From Cyanidiococcus yangmingshanensis (taxonomy: Eukaryota; Rhodophyta; Bangiophyceae; Cyanidiales; Cyanidiaceae): DNA of 64,000 nt. The position numbers and the translations under genes were made by a program. The DNA lies in NCBI GenBank assembly GCA_013995675.1, contig VWRR01000016.1, forward strand, positions 186,001 to 250,000, given 5' to 3'. The notes below the pieces were generated by a model, which made no database searches, had not been told where the DNA came from, and saw only the letters and a program-made list of their open reading frames with translations. This document shows positions 12,409 to 22,899 of this stretch, one piece after another. Within the stretch, counting starts at the first letter, position 1, and each line of letters opens with the position of its first letter.

Positions 12409-12759
12409 CCTCGAAAGCCTTCAGATGGCCAGCAACTTGGTGTCTGGCGTGCGTCCAATATCTATCTCATATACTTGGCCTTACGTTGGGAGCAAAGTAT
12501 GCTTTCACGACACAACGGTTTTTAGAGCGAGGCAGCAACCACAGCTGGAAAATGATAACGGGAATAGTAACTTGGTGGGTGTCGCACGCAGATAGAATGA
12601 TGATGCGGCTCAAAAGCCACCATCGAGCGACTGCTGCACCGCGTTCTCGCCGCCGTGTTAGCCTCGGTGTGGCCTCGCAAACCGGCGGCGGCGGCGGCGA
12701 CACGTCGGTCGTCGTCGCTTGCGACTGCCGGAGGAGAACAGGGCTCACAGAAAAACAGC
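12409..12759. promoter_or_regulatory. Divergent promoter region, with a (CGG)n run
   Basis: This 351-base interval lies between the start codons of AP-3 sigma (-) and the RHD3-like GTPase (+), so it should hold both promoters. A pure CGG trinucleotide run of five units lies at 12683-12699, in the likely 5' leader of the GTPase gene. The flanks are also GTCGTC-rich. No classical TATA box stands out. Confidence 0.45.
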
Positions 12760-14591
12760 ATGGGAGTCTGGGAACTATATGATGGTAGCGGGTTTCACAA
12801 AAACTCTATTGGATCGCTTCTCAAAGAGAACGATTTGACGGAGGAGTCGTACTCGATCGTGGCGGCGGTCGGAGTCGCAGGTGCGGGCAAGACTACGCTA
12901 CTGAACGAGGTATTCGGAACGACTTTTCCAGAGGCAGGGCGTTTTCCCGAATTGCAGAACGAACATTCCTCTTCACAAAGAGCAAACGCGCAGGAGCATA
13001 ATCGTCCTGTTGCTTCTGTGTCGTCCCGTGGACTTGGGACAACAGGCAGCCTGCAGTCGCTTCCAAAAGGGCAAGGTGATGCTCAGTCGCGCGGAGCCTC
13101 TCGCGCGCTCTTTGATACTCGCGCAGCCTCCTCAAGAACTTCTCGTGCTAGACGTGGACGGATTGTCCGGCGTGCGGAATAGGAGCGGGGCCTTCAGTTC
13201 ATACTCGGGGCCGTGGCGCTCAGCATCAGACTGGGGAGGATAGCACCGCCGTTGAACTCGGCGTTGCTCTCGCAGATGTCCTCATCTTCAACGTTTTATA
13301 TCATGACTTGTCCCGATCGAGCGCCTCAGGCCTGCGACACCTCCGCTCAGTTACTTGAGAGTTATTTGCGTCTATGTGCTGCAGGCATGCTTCGCGGATC
13401 TGGGTCGTCGCCCTCACCAACGCGGAAGCGGTTGATCCTGGTCGTTGTGCGGGACTTTGAAGTGGAGGAAGTCTCGAAAGATGATGTTTCCGCCGCGTTT
13501 CAGGAAGATTTTGGAGCCCTATGGGCTCGGATGACCAAGCCATCGCGCTATGCGACGTCCAGGTACAGTGAGCTTTTCCATCTAGAGTACGCGTTCATGC
13601 CGAGCGCGCTTTTGCGGAAAGTCGATTTTATGCGCCGTGTTGGTGAGTTGCAACGTCGTTTTCTGGACCCGACAGCTGACGGGTATCTATTTCAGAGGGA
13701 AACTAGCGGGACAGACGGATCAATAAGGTACGCCTGTCCAGTGCCGATAGCTGATCTCGAGTTGCACGCCCAAAACGTCTTCAAGGCGCTGCGCCAGCTG
13801 GTGAAGGACAGGAGCATCGATCAGCATGATTCCGAGCTCGGTAGTGATGGAAGTGCGGAGCTCGAGGCTGCAGTACAGATGCGACGAAATCAGTAACTTC
13901 ATTTTTTGTCAGTATTTAGAGAGCGTTCGCACGTGGAAGTCGCGTGCTGAGGATGGGCGCATCATTGAGAACTTTGGACGAGAGGCCGACACCTTGCTAC
14001 AGAACGCTGTCACGGAATATGAGCGTGACGCAGCTGCGTTTCGCGAGACGAAGGCTTTTACCCGGAAACGGAACGAACTTCGAACGTCAATTTTGAATGA
14101 TTTACGTACAGTTTACGTGAAGCAGCTGCTGAAGCTGCGTGAGGTGGCATTCGATAGGTTTAAACTGGCACTCACGCGGATACAGGTTACAGATCGAGTG
14201 GAGAAGGATGTAGAACGACAGATACGGGAGAACGAAAAGTACTTTATCGAACAGGCCGACCTGCTCAAATGCCATGAGGCGCCAAAGGGCGCCAGCGCTG
14301 CATCGGAATACAGGTGCGCTCGCATGGCGTCATGAGGTAGAGCGGAGGGCGCTTGTTGACGCGATGCGTGAAGTCGCCACGGAAAGACTGCAATTCGCAC
14401 GGCTGCAAGGGGCATACGTGCCGACACAGAGGCAACCTGTGCAGTTTGCGTTCCATTATCTACACCCCAATCCCTTCGGCACCGATAGTCGCCTCGATCG
14501 GTTGACTCCCGCGGACCCCATTCGATATGATCCGACAATAACTCGTGTTGCTACAGTGCTACGGCCCTGGGTCTATTCGACCTGGTACTGA
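12760..14591 (+). CDS. RHD3/SEY1-type dynamin-like GTPase, disrupted frame
   Basis: RHD3/Sey1/atlastin proteins fuse tubules of the endoplasmic reticulum. Here the GTPase motifs are visible in order. They are P-loop GVAGAGKTTL with LNEVFGTTF, switch-I threonines in RGLGTTGSL, G3 as LDVDG, a GEDSTA block matching the family's GEDDTA, FNVLYHDLSR, and the G4 arginine-aspartate in VVVRDF. Next come the helical middle domain (YRCDEIS and onward) and a C-terminal block, FHYLHPNPFGTDSRLDRL. The frame changes about five times. Two changes fit short introns, at 13076-13136 and 13172-13223; removing the second restores exact family spacing between DVDG and GEDSTA. Others (about 13350, 13820, 14270-14330) look like single-base indels. 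The product ends near 600 residues without the paired membrane helices expected at the C-terminus. It may be truncated, divergent or inactive. Confidence 0.72.
13076..13136 (+). other. Candidate 61-base intron in RHD3-like gene
   Basis: The segment starts GTGATG and ends CTCAAG. Removing it joins the switch-I exon (frame 1) to the exon with LVLDVDG (frame 2) with a distance close to that in RHD3. The donor is not the common GTAAGT, so this is a proposal from reading-frame logic only. Confidence 0.4.
13172..13223 (+). other. Candidate 52-base intron in RHD3-like gene
   Basis: The segment starts GTGCGG and ends GCTCAG, in phase 0. Removing it gives DVDGLSG-HQT-GEDSTA, matching residue for residue the spacing DLEGTDG-xxx-GEDDTA of plant RHD3. 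This is the best-supported intron in the window. Confidence 0.5.
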
Positions 14592-14785
14592 TCATATGAA
14601 GGCACCGCGAAAGTCGACGCAAAGAGCAGGCAAAGCGAAAGCGAACGAGCTCCCTGGGGAGACTCCTAACGGAAAATGAAAAAAATGAGCAGCATAATTC
14701 GTCCGGATAAGGATGCTGAGGCCTCTGCGCAGCGTTGCTAGATTCACGAGGTGACGACCCACGATGCACGCAAAGTTCGGCGGTG

Positions 14786-15931
14786 CTATGTTTCACCGAG
14801 CGCATTCTTAATGGTTACTTGAGCGGCTAGGTACTGTCGAGCACCTTCCAGCAACTGTGCCTGTTTTAATAACCTCTTTGCGGTATCGCGAGTCTGCAGA
14901 AGGAGTTGCTGCTGCCGCACAGGCATGTCGAGTATGCTGCTCACGGCGAAGCTAAACATCTTTTGGCGATGAAAGTTTTGTTCTGGATCGATAAGATTCT
15001 CTGGAACATTCAAGACAGTTTCAGGACTGTTTTCCACCACTTGCTTGCTAAGTACCACTACCCTGTTATAGAGCTTGTTGGAAAGTCGCAGCACATCACC
15101 AAGTGCAGTCCAGACTCGCCTCTCTAACGTTGTCAGGCTTTGCTCAGCGTCGCCGTTGTCGCCGGACGTTCCACTTTGAGTTAAGGGCTCTTTCAATGCT
15201 GCTGCAATCTGCTCAGCGCTCTCAACGCGCGATTCATCATCAAAATACTCAACCAAGCCAACGAGGTAAGGGGACTCTTTCGTATACTTGAGAACTCGAA
15301 ACCGCTGACGCCCAGTACTACTTGTCATAATTCTTCCATCAGGAAGAGGCTCATAAACGGTTATTTCAGCCATTGTTCCAATTGTAGCATGGGCGTTGCG
15401 ATCCTTGTCGAACATAACGATGCCAAAGCGCCCGTCTCCATCCCTGATACGCTGAAACATTTGGCGATACCTCATCTCGAAAATATGGAGAGGGATCGGC
15501 TGTCCAGGGCTCAAAACCAGGGGTAGCGGGAAAAGTGGAAGTTCAGCGAGGTTTTCCGGGCCAGCAAGTGTTGGCTCTGCGCTCTCAATTGGTGTGAAAT
15601 ATTCAATCGCCGTTGTGTCCACGTCAAAAAAAGACTCCGCACCCTCCGGTGAATTCTTTCCTTCAAAATCACCTGAATCAGCACTTTCACCCTCCAGTGA
15701 GCATACGCTACGTGAGCATGAAGTATCCACTCTTCGGAGAACCGCAAAAGTTCCGAGCCGAGTTCGACTTGAGCAAAGTCGGGAAACGGTGAATTCAGCG
15801 GGGCCGCAACTGTCAAGAGGCGCTAGGTACCGCGAGGACCTTGGAAACAGGTTCGTCTGCGACGTTGCGCTGAACTTTGGTGAAAGAGCCTTGCAGTTCA
15901 ATCCACTAGGGATCCAAGGGCTGAGAAACAT
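14786..15931 (-). CDS. LON substrate-binding domain protein, plastid-type leader
   Basis: The 381-residue product has a single LON N-terminal (substrate-binding) domain without the AAA+ and protease parts of Lon. The domain starts near residue 128 with ELPLFPLPLVLSPGQPIPL, then HIFEMRYRQMFQRI and a GTMAEI-type strand, and is followed by a helical bundle at the C-terminus. Standalone LON-domain proteins occur in cyanobacteria and plant plastids; their exact role is unclear. The first 70 residues are rich in Ser, Arg and Leu with few acids, like a plastid leader, and an acidic linker follows (about 75-125). The ATG at 15931 was chosen because the longer frame to 15988 begins with TTG. The frame is continuous. 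Confidence 0.9.
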   Translation of the reverse strand: MFLSPWIPSGLNCKALSPKFSATSQTNLFPRSSRYLAPLDSCGPAEFTVSRLCSSRTRLGTFAVLRRVDTSCSRSVCSLEGESADSGDFEGKNSPEGAESFFDVDTTAIEYFTPIESAEPTLAGPENLAELPLFPLPLVLSPGQPIPLHIFEMRYRQMFQRIRDGDGRFGIVMFDKDRNAHATIGTMAEITVYEPLPDGRIMTSSTGRQRFRVLKYTKESPYLVGLVEYFDDESRVESAEQIAAALKEPLTQSGTSGDNGDAEQSLTTLERRVWTALGDVLRLSNKLYNRVVVLSKQVVENSPETVLNVPENLIDPEQNFHRQKMFSFAVSSILDMPVRQQQLLLQTRDTAKRLLKQAQLLEGARQYLAAQVTIKNALGET

Positions 15932-16593
15932 GGAGTACGTCTTCCCGTTGTGTATACGAGCGAAAGCCCCCGCAGTTCTTAGGCTCAAGTCTCTCTAGAA
16001 GTGCGCGCCGAGGATGAAACAGGGTATTGTTTCGATATCGACCTCATGCAGATAACAGTTGCGTGCGCTCCTCGACTTCGAACCGACTCCGAAATACCTT
16101 GGGGCAACTGATATCAGAAAAATCATCATCGGGCGAAGAAACCTATCAAAATTACAAACTATATTCGAAAATCATTTCTAGGATGGGTCTTTGGTTCTAA
16201 ATATTGCCGATAGCTCCGAGGAAAGGAGACTTTTGCCCGAAAACAAAAGCTATCATTAGTATGTGTGGTGCCTAGGCTTTATGTTCACGGTTCACGTGCT
16301 TTTGTGGGATAGATCCTCGTAGAAATTGTTGGACGTCTGACGGATGGAAGTACTGGAAAGTGCTTGGTCAGTATGATCTCAGCGCTGTCGCATAGCACAG
16401 TTTACGCCAGGATGCAAGCAACGCATAGGATAAGTCCTTCGTGCCGAATGCGTACGATTTCCGCGTGCATAAAGTTTTGTTGCTCCATTCTGCTCAAAAT
16501 TCGACATTTGAACAACAACCTAGCATGGCCATGTCCTCAGTTGTCTCTGAAGGCATCCGTGCAGATTCCCATGGAGAGACGTCACCGTTCGGC
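15932..16593. other. Intergenic region upstream of LON gene
   Basis: This is the promoter side of the LON-domain gene. The stretch around 16100-16300 is A/T-richer than the genes. I see no supported coding or RNA feature. Confidence 0.45.
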
Positions 16594-17010
16594 CTAGACA
16601 CTTAACCAAAGTTGACGGCTTCTCACTGACCGGGGCTCCGGTTCATGCACGAAAGAGCACTTCCCGGAACAAGCAAACAAGGGTATACGAACAGTTAAAT
16701 GCTCTGAACTGGAAACAAAAGCACCATTATGAGGCCTAAGGTGAGAATCAATATACCAAGTATCGGCCTGGGCACTCACATGCTCCAGATGCCGTGGCCG
16801 AAACGCTTCCCGCCAACGTTTAAGAACGATTGCAGCATTGAAGGAACGTGTTTCCGGACGATTTCGTTTTGCTCTCTGCATTGAAGAATGGAGTATGAAT
16901 GTGTTCTCAAGGAGCCACACGCACTCGGATAAGCCGCAGTGAACATAATATGGATTCCATTTGCACAGTGCTGAGGCGAGATCCCGAACTAAGGCCTGAA
17001 TGACGTTCAT
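16594..17010 (-). CDS. Possible small gene, unknown product
   Basis: An open frame from the ATG at 17010 would give about 138 residues. It contains a Cys/Trp-rich stretch (KWNPYYVHCGLSECVWLLE) and a basic middle. The frame stays open further upstream to 17223. No family is recognised. It starts 33 bases from the ATG of a plus-strand frame at 17043, an arrangement compatible with a divergent gene pair, but the sequence could equally be non-coding. Confidence 0.25.
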   Translation of the reverse strand: MNVIQALVRDLASALCKWNPYYVHCGLSECVWLLENTFILHSSMQRAKRNRPETRSFNAAIVLKRWREAFRPRHLEHVSAQADTWYIDSHLRPHNGAFVSSSEHLTVRIPLFACSGKCSFVHEPEPRSVRSRQLWLSV

Positions 17011-17042
17011 CGAGCTGCTCGGTTGTAGATATTGGCTCCCAT

Positions 17043-17661
17043 ATGCAGACCACGAAGGCGGCTGCTTCGCGGAATTCAAAAAGCGTCCGGCATGCGTTGA
17101 AACAAGTTCGCTCGTCCGAGGAGTTTGAAGAAAAACCTTCGAGGCACCCACCCAGCACACCAGATTATGGTACCACAAAATGGCCTCATGCAGCCTGCAG
17201 ATCGGAGAAATGGCTCGCGTCACATCCAGAGCCTACAGGGAGCGGATCGATACTGAGAGCCAACACGGCTCGTCGCGCGAGAGGCCGCAGCCCAGCGGGC
17301 AGGCTTGCTCAGTTCCACCATCGGGTATGCCCCGGATAGATGCCAGCGTGACGGAAATGTGGATGCACACACAGCTTCGCGACGTTGCTCCAGCGACTTT
17401 GTTGTTGATCCACCGTGAACGTTTATCCAAGTGTCCCAAGTGCCTCCGAGTTCCTGTACATATGACATTCACATTGGAGCAAAAACTGCATGATTGAGCG
17501 GCCGTTGCGAGGCACCTCGGAATGCATTCGCCAAGAGTGGGCCCTCGGACCAATACTCGAGCCATAGAAAGGAGCGAGAGCGAAACCTGTGGCATGCTCG
17601 CTGAGATGCAGTTCAAGGTCACGGTTTCAGGAGAGCGCAGTACCAATGGGTGCATCTCCAT
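17043..17661 (+). CDS. Possible gene in pieces, unknown product
   Basis: Frames read from 17043 (starting MQTTKAAASRNSK), then from about 17180 to 17497 (ending with CPKCLRVPVHMTFTLEQKLH), and then from about 17522. The residue composition resembles a basic, low-complexity N-terminus leading to a small CxxC-containing part. If real, it needs an intron or frame change near 17180-17330. The extent is approximate. No family is recognised, and it runs toward the 3' end of the dehydrogenase gene on the other strand. Confidence 0.22.
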
Positions 17662-17705
17662 GCGCAGCGCCAGAAAAGCTCCCTTCGAGCATGAAGGGCA
17701 GGAAT

Positions 17706-19428
17706 TTATTCAAGTCGCTTATGAGTCCGCTTCGCCTCTTCGCGGGCGTTCTCGATCACCGGGCCCAAGCTGGGATCAATCTCAGTAATCATTACCGGTC
17801 GCTTCAAGTCAAAAGACCGTCGAGCAGCCATGGCCATGACCACGGCGATGCGACCGTCAAAACCGGACGGGAGCGGCAGTGCAGCCGCTTCCGTTTCCTC
17901 TGCCATGTCTATCGATCGTGCACCACCAGCACGCATCTCTACGAGATGCTGGACCCAGGCCAGGATCTCCTGTAGGTACGCCTCCGCATAGCGCTCCATG
18001 AAGAAATTCAGCGGCTTGTCCCGGTGTTGCCCAATCTTGTCCATGTACTCAGCGGTGTTCGGATACTCGTTGCCCTACCGTGATGCTGCCATCGGTTCCG
18101 AAGAGTTCCGCTCTTTGATCATATGCTTGGTGTGGCGTTGACCGAGAGTTATCAATGACGCAAATCGCCTCGTTCGCAAATCGCACATGGGTCATCACAT
18201 GGTCGCAATCGCCGATCTCCGCAATCGCTGGATCGCTGCACAGGCCCGTCGCGAATACTTCAACTGGCTCCGACTTGAGTAAAAATCTTGCCATATCAAA
18301 GTCGTGAATTGCCTGATCAAGCCAGATTCCACCAGAGGCTTTTAAATAGCTCACTGGCGGTGGAGCTGGATCCCGAGACACCAAATGTAGCTTAAGCGGC
18401 CTCCCGAGAAAGCCCGAGTCGTGCGCGAGACGGGCGCGTTGAAAATTCTGGTCGTATCTGCGTTGAAACGCAACCATCAGCTGGATACCTGATCGTTGCA
18501 GACGCCGCAGACGGCGGTCATGCTCCCACTGGGCGACGCTGAGATAGTCACCTCCGGTTTCGCTCGCCAGCTTCAGGCCAGATTTGCGTATCTGCAGGCG
18601 CTGTTCTCGCAGGTCCGCATTCGCCGCCTCCAGCGTCGCCAGCGCCTCATCAATCAAGTCCAGTCCAAGTGCAATGGGTTTTTCGCAAAATATGTGCTTG
18701 CCGTAACGAGCGCATTCCTTCATTAATGGTGCATGTGTGTCCGTCGGTGAGCAGATGACGACAGCGTCGACCCGGGGATCATGCACCAGATCCTCCGCTT
18801 TCGTATACCAAATGGGTACATGGAAGCGCGCCGCCACCCGCCGTGCCGCTTCCTCCAGCGCGTCGCTCACCGCAACGAGTATCGCATTCGGAACACGATT
18901 TGCCAAGTTGTTCGCGTGAACCTGACCTATGCGCCCGCATCCGATGATACCGACGCGCACATGAGAAGGATTATATGCTGCCACTGCACTCTGCGCTGAC
19001 GCAGTGCCTGCCACAGGGGGCAAAACCTGCTCCGTCAGGGTTCTCAGGAGGACACGACTAGGTCCTGTTCCCTCAGCTGTCACTGCACCTTCCTCTGCGG
19101 GATCGTTGCCCTCATCCGCGTCTGTATCCTCAAGCACCTCGTCCTCCAAGCGAAGGGCGGATGCAGTCAGACGAACAAACGACTCCAGCTCCTGGCGAAG
19201 CATAACCTCATAGATCCGCTCCTCTGATGTTTTCGGGCCTTTAGGCTCTCGGGGCTTGCGCTCGCTCGCTTCCAGGCTCAGCAGGTCGCTGCTCGACAAC
19301 TGCCGGATATCTCGCTCCGGAGGGGCTCGCACGCCAGCACGAGCATCTTTCAAGCTTCCTGATTGAAGCGTTTCCGACTTTGAGGCAGATCGCCGAAGTA
19401 GGCCCGCTCTGTAGTCTGCTCGATACAT
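17706..19428 (-). CDS. Inositol 2-dehydrogenase-like (Gfo/Idh/MocA) oxidoreductase
   Basis: The catalytic part has the Rossmann motif GIIGCGRIG (about residue 160), the EKP lysine motif in HIFCEKPIAL, and GGIWLDQAIHDFDMARFL with the conserved HDxD. It ends with the family's C-terminal helix (YMDKIGQHRDKPLNFFMERY). Myo-inositol 2-dehydrogenases oxidise inositol to scyllo-inosose with NAD+; other sugar dehydrogenases of this superfamily are possible. Two oddities stand out: an acidic N-terminal extension of about 155 residues that does not look like a typical plastid leader, and an insertion of about 45 mostly charged residues after the EKP helix. One frame change lies at 18071-18078, by a GGG run; one base too many there explains it. 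The ATG at 19428 was chosen. Confidence 0.85.
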
Positions 19429-21246
19429 GCCGTTTACAACCAATTGTTAAAATGAACGCCGCACAACACGCTTCCGACTGGCTCAAGCAGGTGCCGTGGC
19501 TGTGGATCAGTGGCCCAGATTGCATATCGGCGCCCGGCGATCTGCGTAGCCGAGTTCGCTCAGCCACGAAACCAAAACTCCAGTGCCACGCTAACGGACA
19601 AGACAGAAATCGACCATCCGCGTCAGAGCAAAACGACGAAGAATGCTGATTCGCTGTCATTCGCTACTACAGAGGCTCCGAGATCCATCGCTCAACGACA
19701 CATGGTACTCGGCTGGGACTGTCTAAGCGCTATGCAGCAGTCGCGGCAGATCAGGGGCTCGCATCGTGAGCAAGCTCCATGGGATCCAACTTTTGTGCAG
19801 AGATGATTGACCCAAAAGGTGCGATGTGCAGTGCGCAAGCTGGAGATGCTCGCTCTTGCAAGGACGTGGCGCTGGCCACCTTTCCAAGTTCGCGGAATCT
19901 CACCAGCAACTGGGTTTACCGGGGAATTGGCTCAAGATAGATATGACTATGCCACTGGAGTACTTACGTCACAGATACCTGAGTGAAAGTCTTTCGGCTG
20001 TTGTCGGATTTGCTTGGCTCCAGGTTCTGAGTGAAAGCGCTCCCGTGTTCAGGATATTCCAGAGACCTCCACCTGCATATGGTCTTTTTAGCTGTTGTGG
20101 AGCGATGTTCTTTACTACACTGAGATCCCGGAAACCTCCAGAGAATAGCTCTAGTAGTCGTCATTGATATTCGTGCAAAACACGGATCCTGTCTAGAGCC
20201 ATGCAGATACAAAGTCCTCTCTCTATGGTTTTGGTGAGGACATGCATTGCGAACCTGAAACAGGTTACTTCACAGGAAAGGATCTGCCGAGAGGATACTT
20301 TACTTAGAATAGCGAAAGATTTGACCCATGCAGTTGAGACTCCGTTTGCCTGGTGGATACCCCGACAGACACGCACTCTGGCAGCACAACTCGCTCTGAA
20401 TCTTCTCTACAATCCGTTTAGGAATAACGGCTGAAATCTTCAGTGGTCTTCAGTTAGTATGAACAACTTTTGCAGCCTCTAAACACGCGGTTTCGTGAGC
20501 GCACCAGCACTATGCCATAGGCGGGTAGAACACGTTCATTTGTGTGCGTCAGCTAAACGTTCGCTTCAGATAGGGCTTTGGGGAGATAGCCCTTTTGATG
20601 TCGGCCATGAATGCGACGGATTACACTGAATACGAAATTTTCAGGCTTGCATTTAGAATGAAGTCGTGCAACCCAGCACCCAGCTGGCCAATGACGCAGA
20701 GATATTCACATCAGATAGTCGGTGGCACTCTAGAGACAAGTTCCTGCGTTCCTAGTGTTGCGTGCTATTTTTCGCCGACAAAGTCTCACGCCCTTGAAGT
20801 CTTCTTGCTGAAGTTTTTTGCTGGTTTTTTATCCAAAGGCTTCGAGATTAAGGTTCAACAAATTGTTTAGTCACACAACGATAGATAATAAGCTTGTTTT
20901 TCTAGATACGGAACAGTGCGTTCGAAAACCCTACGATCGACGACGGGTAGAGTTCATCCTTCATTTCTTGCAAATGCTATTGCTATTATTCTACAAAAGG
21001 ATGCATAAGAACGTGGAAAGAGTTCCCTTTCATCGCTAGATCCCACTTTTTTCCATGTAGATTTTTAAAGGTCTACATAATCCCCGGATTCGAGCGGTCC
21101 ACACGCCGAGAGGCGAAGTGATAACACCCATTTTCGTTATAGACTCGGGTTGTGACGTTCAACTGGGGCCTGGTTTACAGCTCGTGCCTCGAGCCTAGGA
21201 GTCATATAAGGCGCTCATCGAGTCTTTTTCCCAAGAATCCTGCGTG
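19429..21246. other. 1.8-kb stretch without recognised gene
   Basis: The stretch lies between the divergent dehydrogenase (-) and RRM (+) genes. ORFs (19510-19806, 19826-20167, 20201-20434 and 20595-20870 on plus) are short and unlike known proteins. The part from 20800 to 21060 is A/T-richer. The last 100 bases include the leader of the RRM gene. A non-coding RNA cannot be excluded by eye. Confidence 0.35.
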
Positions 21247-22077
21247 ATGCCTAATGTTTCTAGAGAAAGCAGGTGCAAGATCTTCGTCGGAGGACTCTCT
21301 TGGGACACGGATGAAGCTTCTTTGGTCGCTTACTTCGAAAAATTCGGGAAGCTTGTAGATGCCGTTGTTATGCGAAATCGCAACACTGGCCAACCAAGGG
21401 GCTTTGGTTTTGTAACTTTTGAAGATGAGGAAGTCGCTCGAGTAGTGGCTTCGATGGAGCGTCACGAGCTGGACGGTCGTATGGTAGAGACAAAAGTGGC
21501 AGTGCCGCGCTCAGCGGAGGAGCTTGAGTCTTCGAAAGAGTCCGAAGAAGTCCCAACAGGGCGATTTAGCGAATCAAACGAAGCCAACTCGCGGAAACTG
21601 TTCGTCGGTGGACTGCCTCAAGCTTGCACCGAGGACGATATCTTGGCGCACTTTTCTCAGTTTGGTAAAATTGTTGAAGCCCGTATTATGGTCGACCACC
21701 AAACAGGGCAATCTCGTGGATACGGGTTCGTGATTTTTGCCGATAGCTCAGCTGCTCAAAAGGCCCTCGCAGCTGCGCCTGACAAGCATGTTGTCAAGGG
21801 CTTTTTGGTTCATGTGAAGCCTGCAGCGTCCCGAAGAGGCGAGGCTCCGGGGAACAAAGAAATTCGTTCAAATCCTTGGGGCTTGGTTTCACCTACGGAC
21901 GGTGAGACGAGCCTGCATGGAGGATATCGAGGATACGGTTTTGATGCATTTGGCGTTGATTACACTGTCGTTGCTCAGTATCTCCATGCTATCTATGGTG
22001 GTGACATTGAAAGTTGGGAATCTTGGGCTCGAGAGGCTCGCACTGTGAATCAACCTCCAACGATCGAGACTTCATGA
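21247..22077 (+). CDS. Two-RRM RNA-binding protein (hnRNP A/B, Musashi-like)
   Basis: The 276-residue product has two tandem RNA-recognition motifs. RRM1 covers residues about 8-85, with RNP2 CKIFVGGLSW and RNP1 RGFGFVTF. RRM2 covers about 116-195, with RNP2 RKLFVGGLPQ and RNP1 RGYGFVIF. All core aromatic residues for RNA stacking are present. The remaining C-terminal 80 residues are Gly/Tyr- and polar-rich. This layout is typical of hnRNP A/B, DAZAP and Musashi proteins, which bind mRNA in nucleus or cytoplasm and act in splicing, export or translation. The ATG at 21247 immediately follows a GTG; the frame is continuous with no sign of introns. The target RNAs cannot be inferred. Confidence 0.95.
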   Translation: MPNVSRESRCKIFVGGLSWDTDEASLVAYFEKFGKLVDAVVMRNRNTGQPRGFGFVTFEDEEVARVVASMERHELDGRMVETKVAVPRSAEELESSKESEEVPTGRFSESNEANSRKLFVGGLPQACTEDDILAHFSQFGKIVEARIMVDHQTGQSRGYGFVIFADSSAAQKALAAAPDKHVVKGFLVHVKPAASRRGEAPGNKEIRSNPWGLVSPTDGETSLHGGYRGYGFDAFGVDYTVVAQYLHAIYGGDIESWESWAREARTVNQPPTIETS

Positions 22078-22899
22078 GCATTTAAAGGATTGTTGAAGAA
22101 GAATTCCGAAAGTTTTTTGATGCACGCGATGCAGCCGATGGAATGGGTCATTGAGCATATCATGGTATAGATCACGGGATTCGTCTTCGATGAGCCCCTA
22201 TGGCTCCGTTTCTTGCGCGAATCTATTGCAAATGGCCTCAAAAGGTCCGAAAACAATTTCAATGAAACGTGTGATGAACGTATAGCCAACTTTGTTCAAT
22301 GAGCGATGATCGGTCAGCTCAAAAGAATTTACTCTTTTCCTGAACATAACTGCGAACCGCAGTACACAGACTAGTTAAAGACGCTGCTTGCACCTATCAG
22401 GTTTCACAAGGGCGAATAATTTATTCCTCAGCGTTTTAGGTTCCAGACCGAAAATTCCTGTCGTTTGGGCTCCACGAGCCGATAGTGCGTTCTGACCCAA
22501 CGTTAGTATGACGAATCCCAGGAGGACAAGCATCATTTGGGAGGATATTTGGACGATAAAAAAGATCCAAGATGTGAACTGGTTTTCCCTACTGTTGTTC
22601 CCTGCACTCCAATCAGTTTTAAGACTCTCCCGCTCGAAAATTGAGGTTTTCTGCTTCAGCTTTCATCCAAACGATCCATGCATGCTCTGTTATCTAAATC
22701 ATTTTCAGGCGATTGAGATTTTCCAAGCTCTTGACTGCTAAATGCATCCAGTGAGCAGAGGAGCGTCTCGAATTTCGAGAACGACAGCAGAACGAATCGC
22801 AGTTGCTAACCAGAGACATGGCGCAAACTTGACGAGCTGGGATGCACAGATTTTCCTGCGATTGCAAACATTTTTGGTCATTATAATCGGAACGAAGAG
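22078..22899. other. Intergenic region
   Basis: This stretch holds the 3' side of the RRM gene and the promoter side of the fucosyltransferase-like gene. ORF 22738-23139 (minus) mostly lies antisense to the following gene. I see nothing else. Confidence 0.45.

Noticed and set aside
16907-17158. Minus ORF within 16594-17223
   Set aside because: It overlaps the longer minus frame and the plus frame at 17043, with no recognisable pattern.
19241-19806. ORFs upstream of and over the oxidoreductase 5' end
   Set aside because: They are shadows of the N-terminal extension frame and short chance frames.
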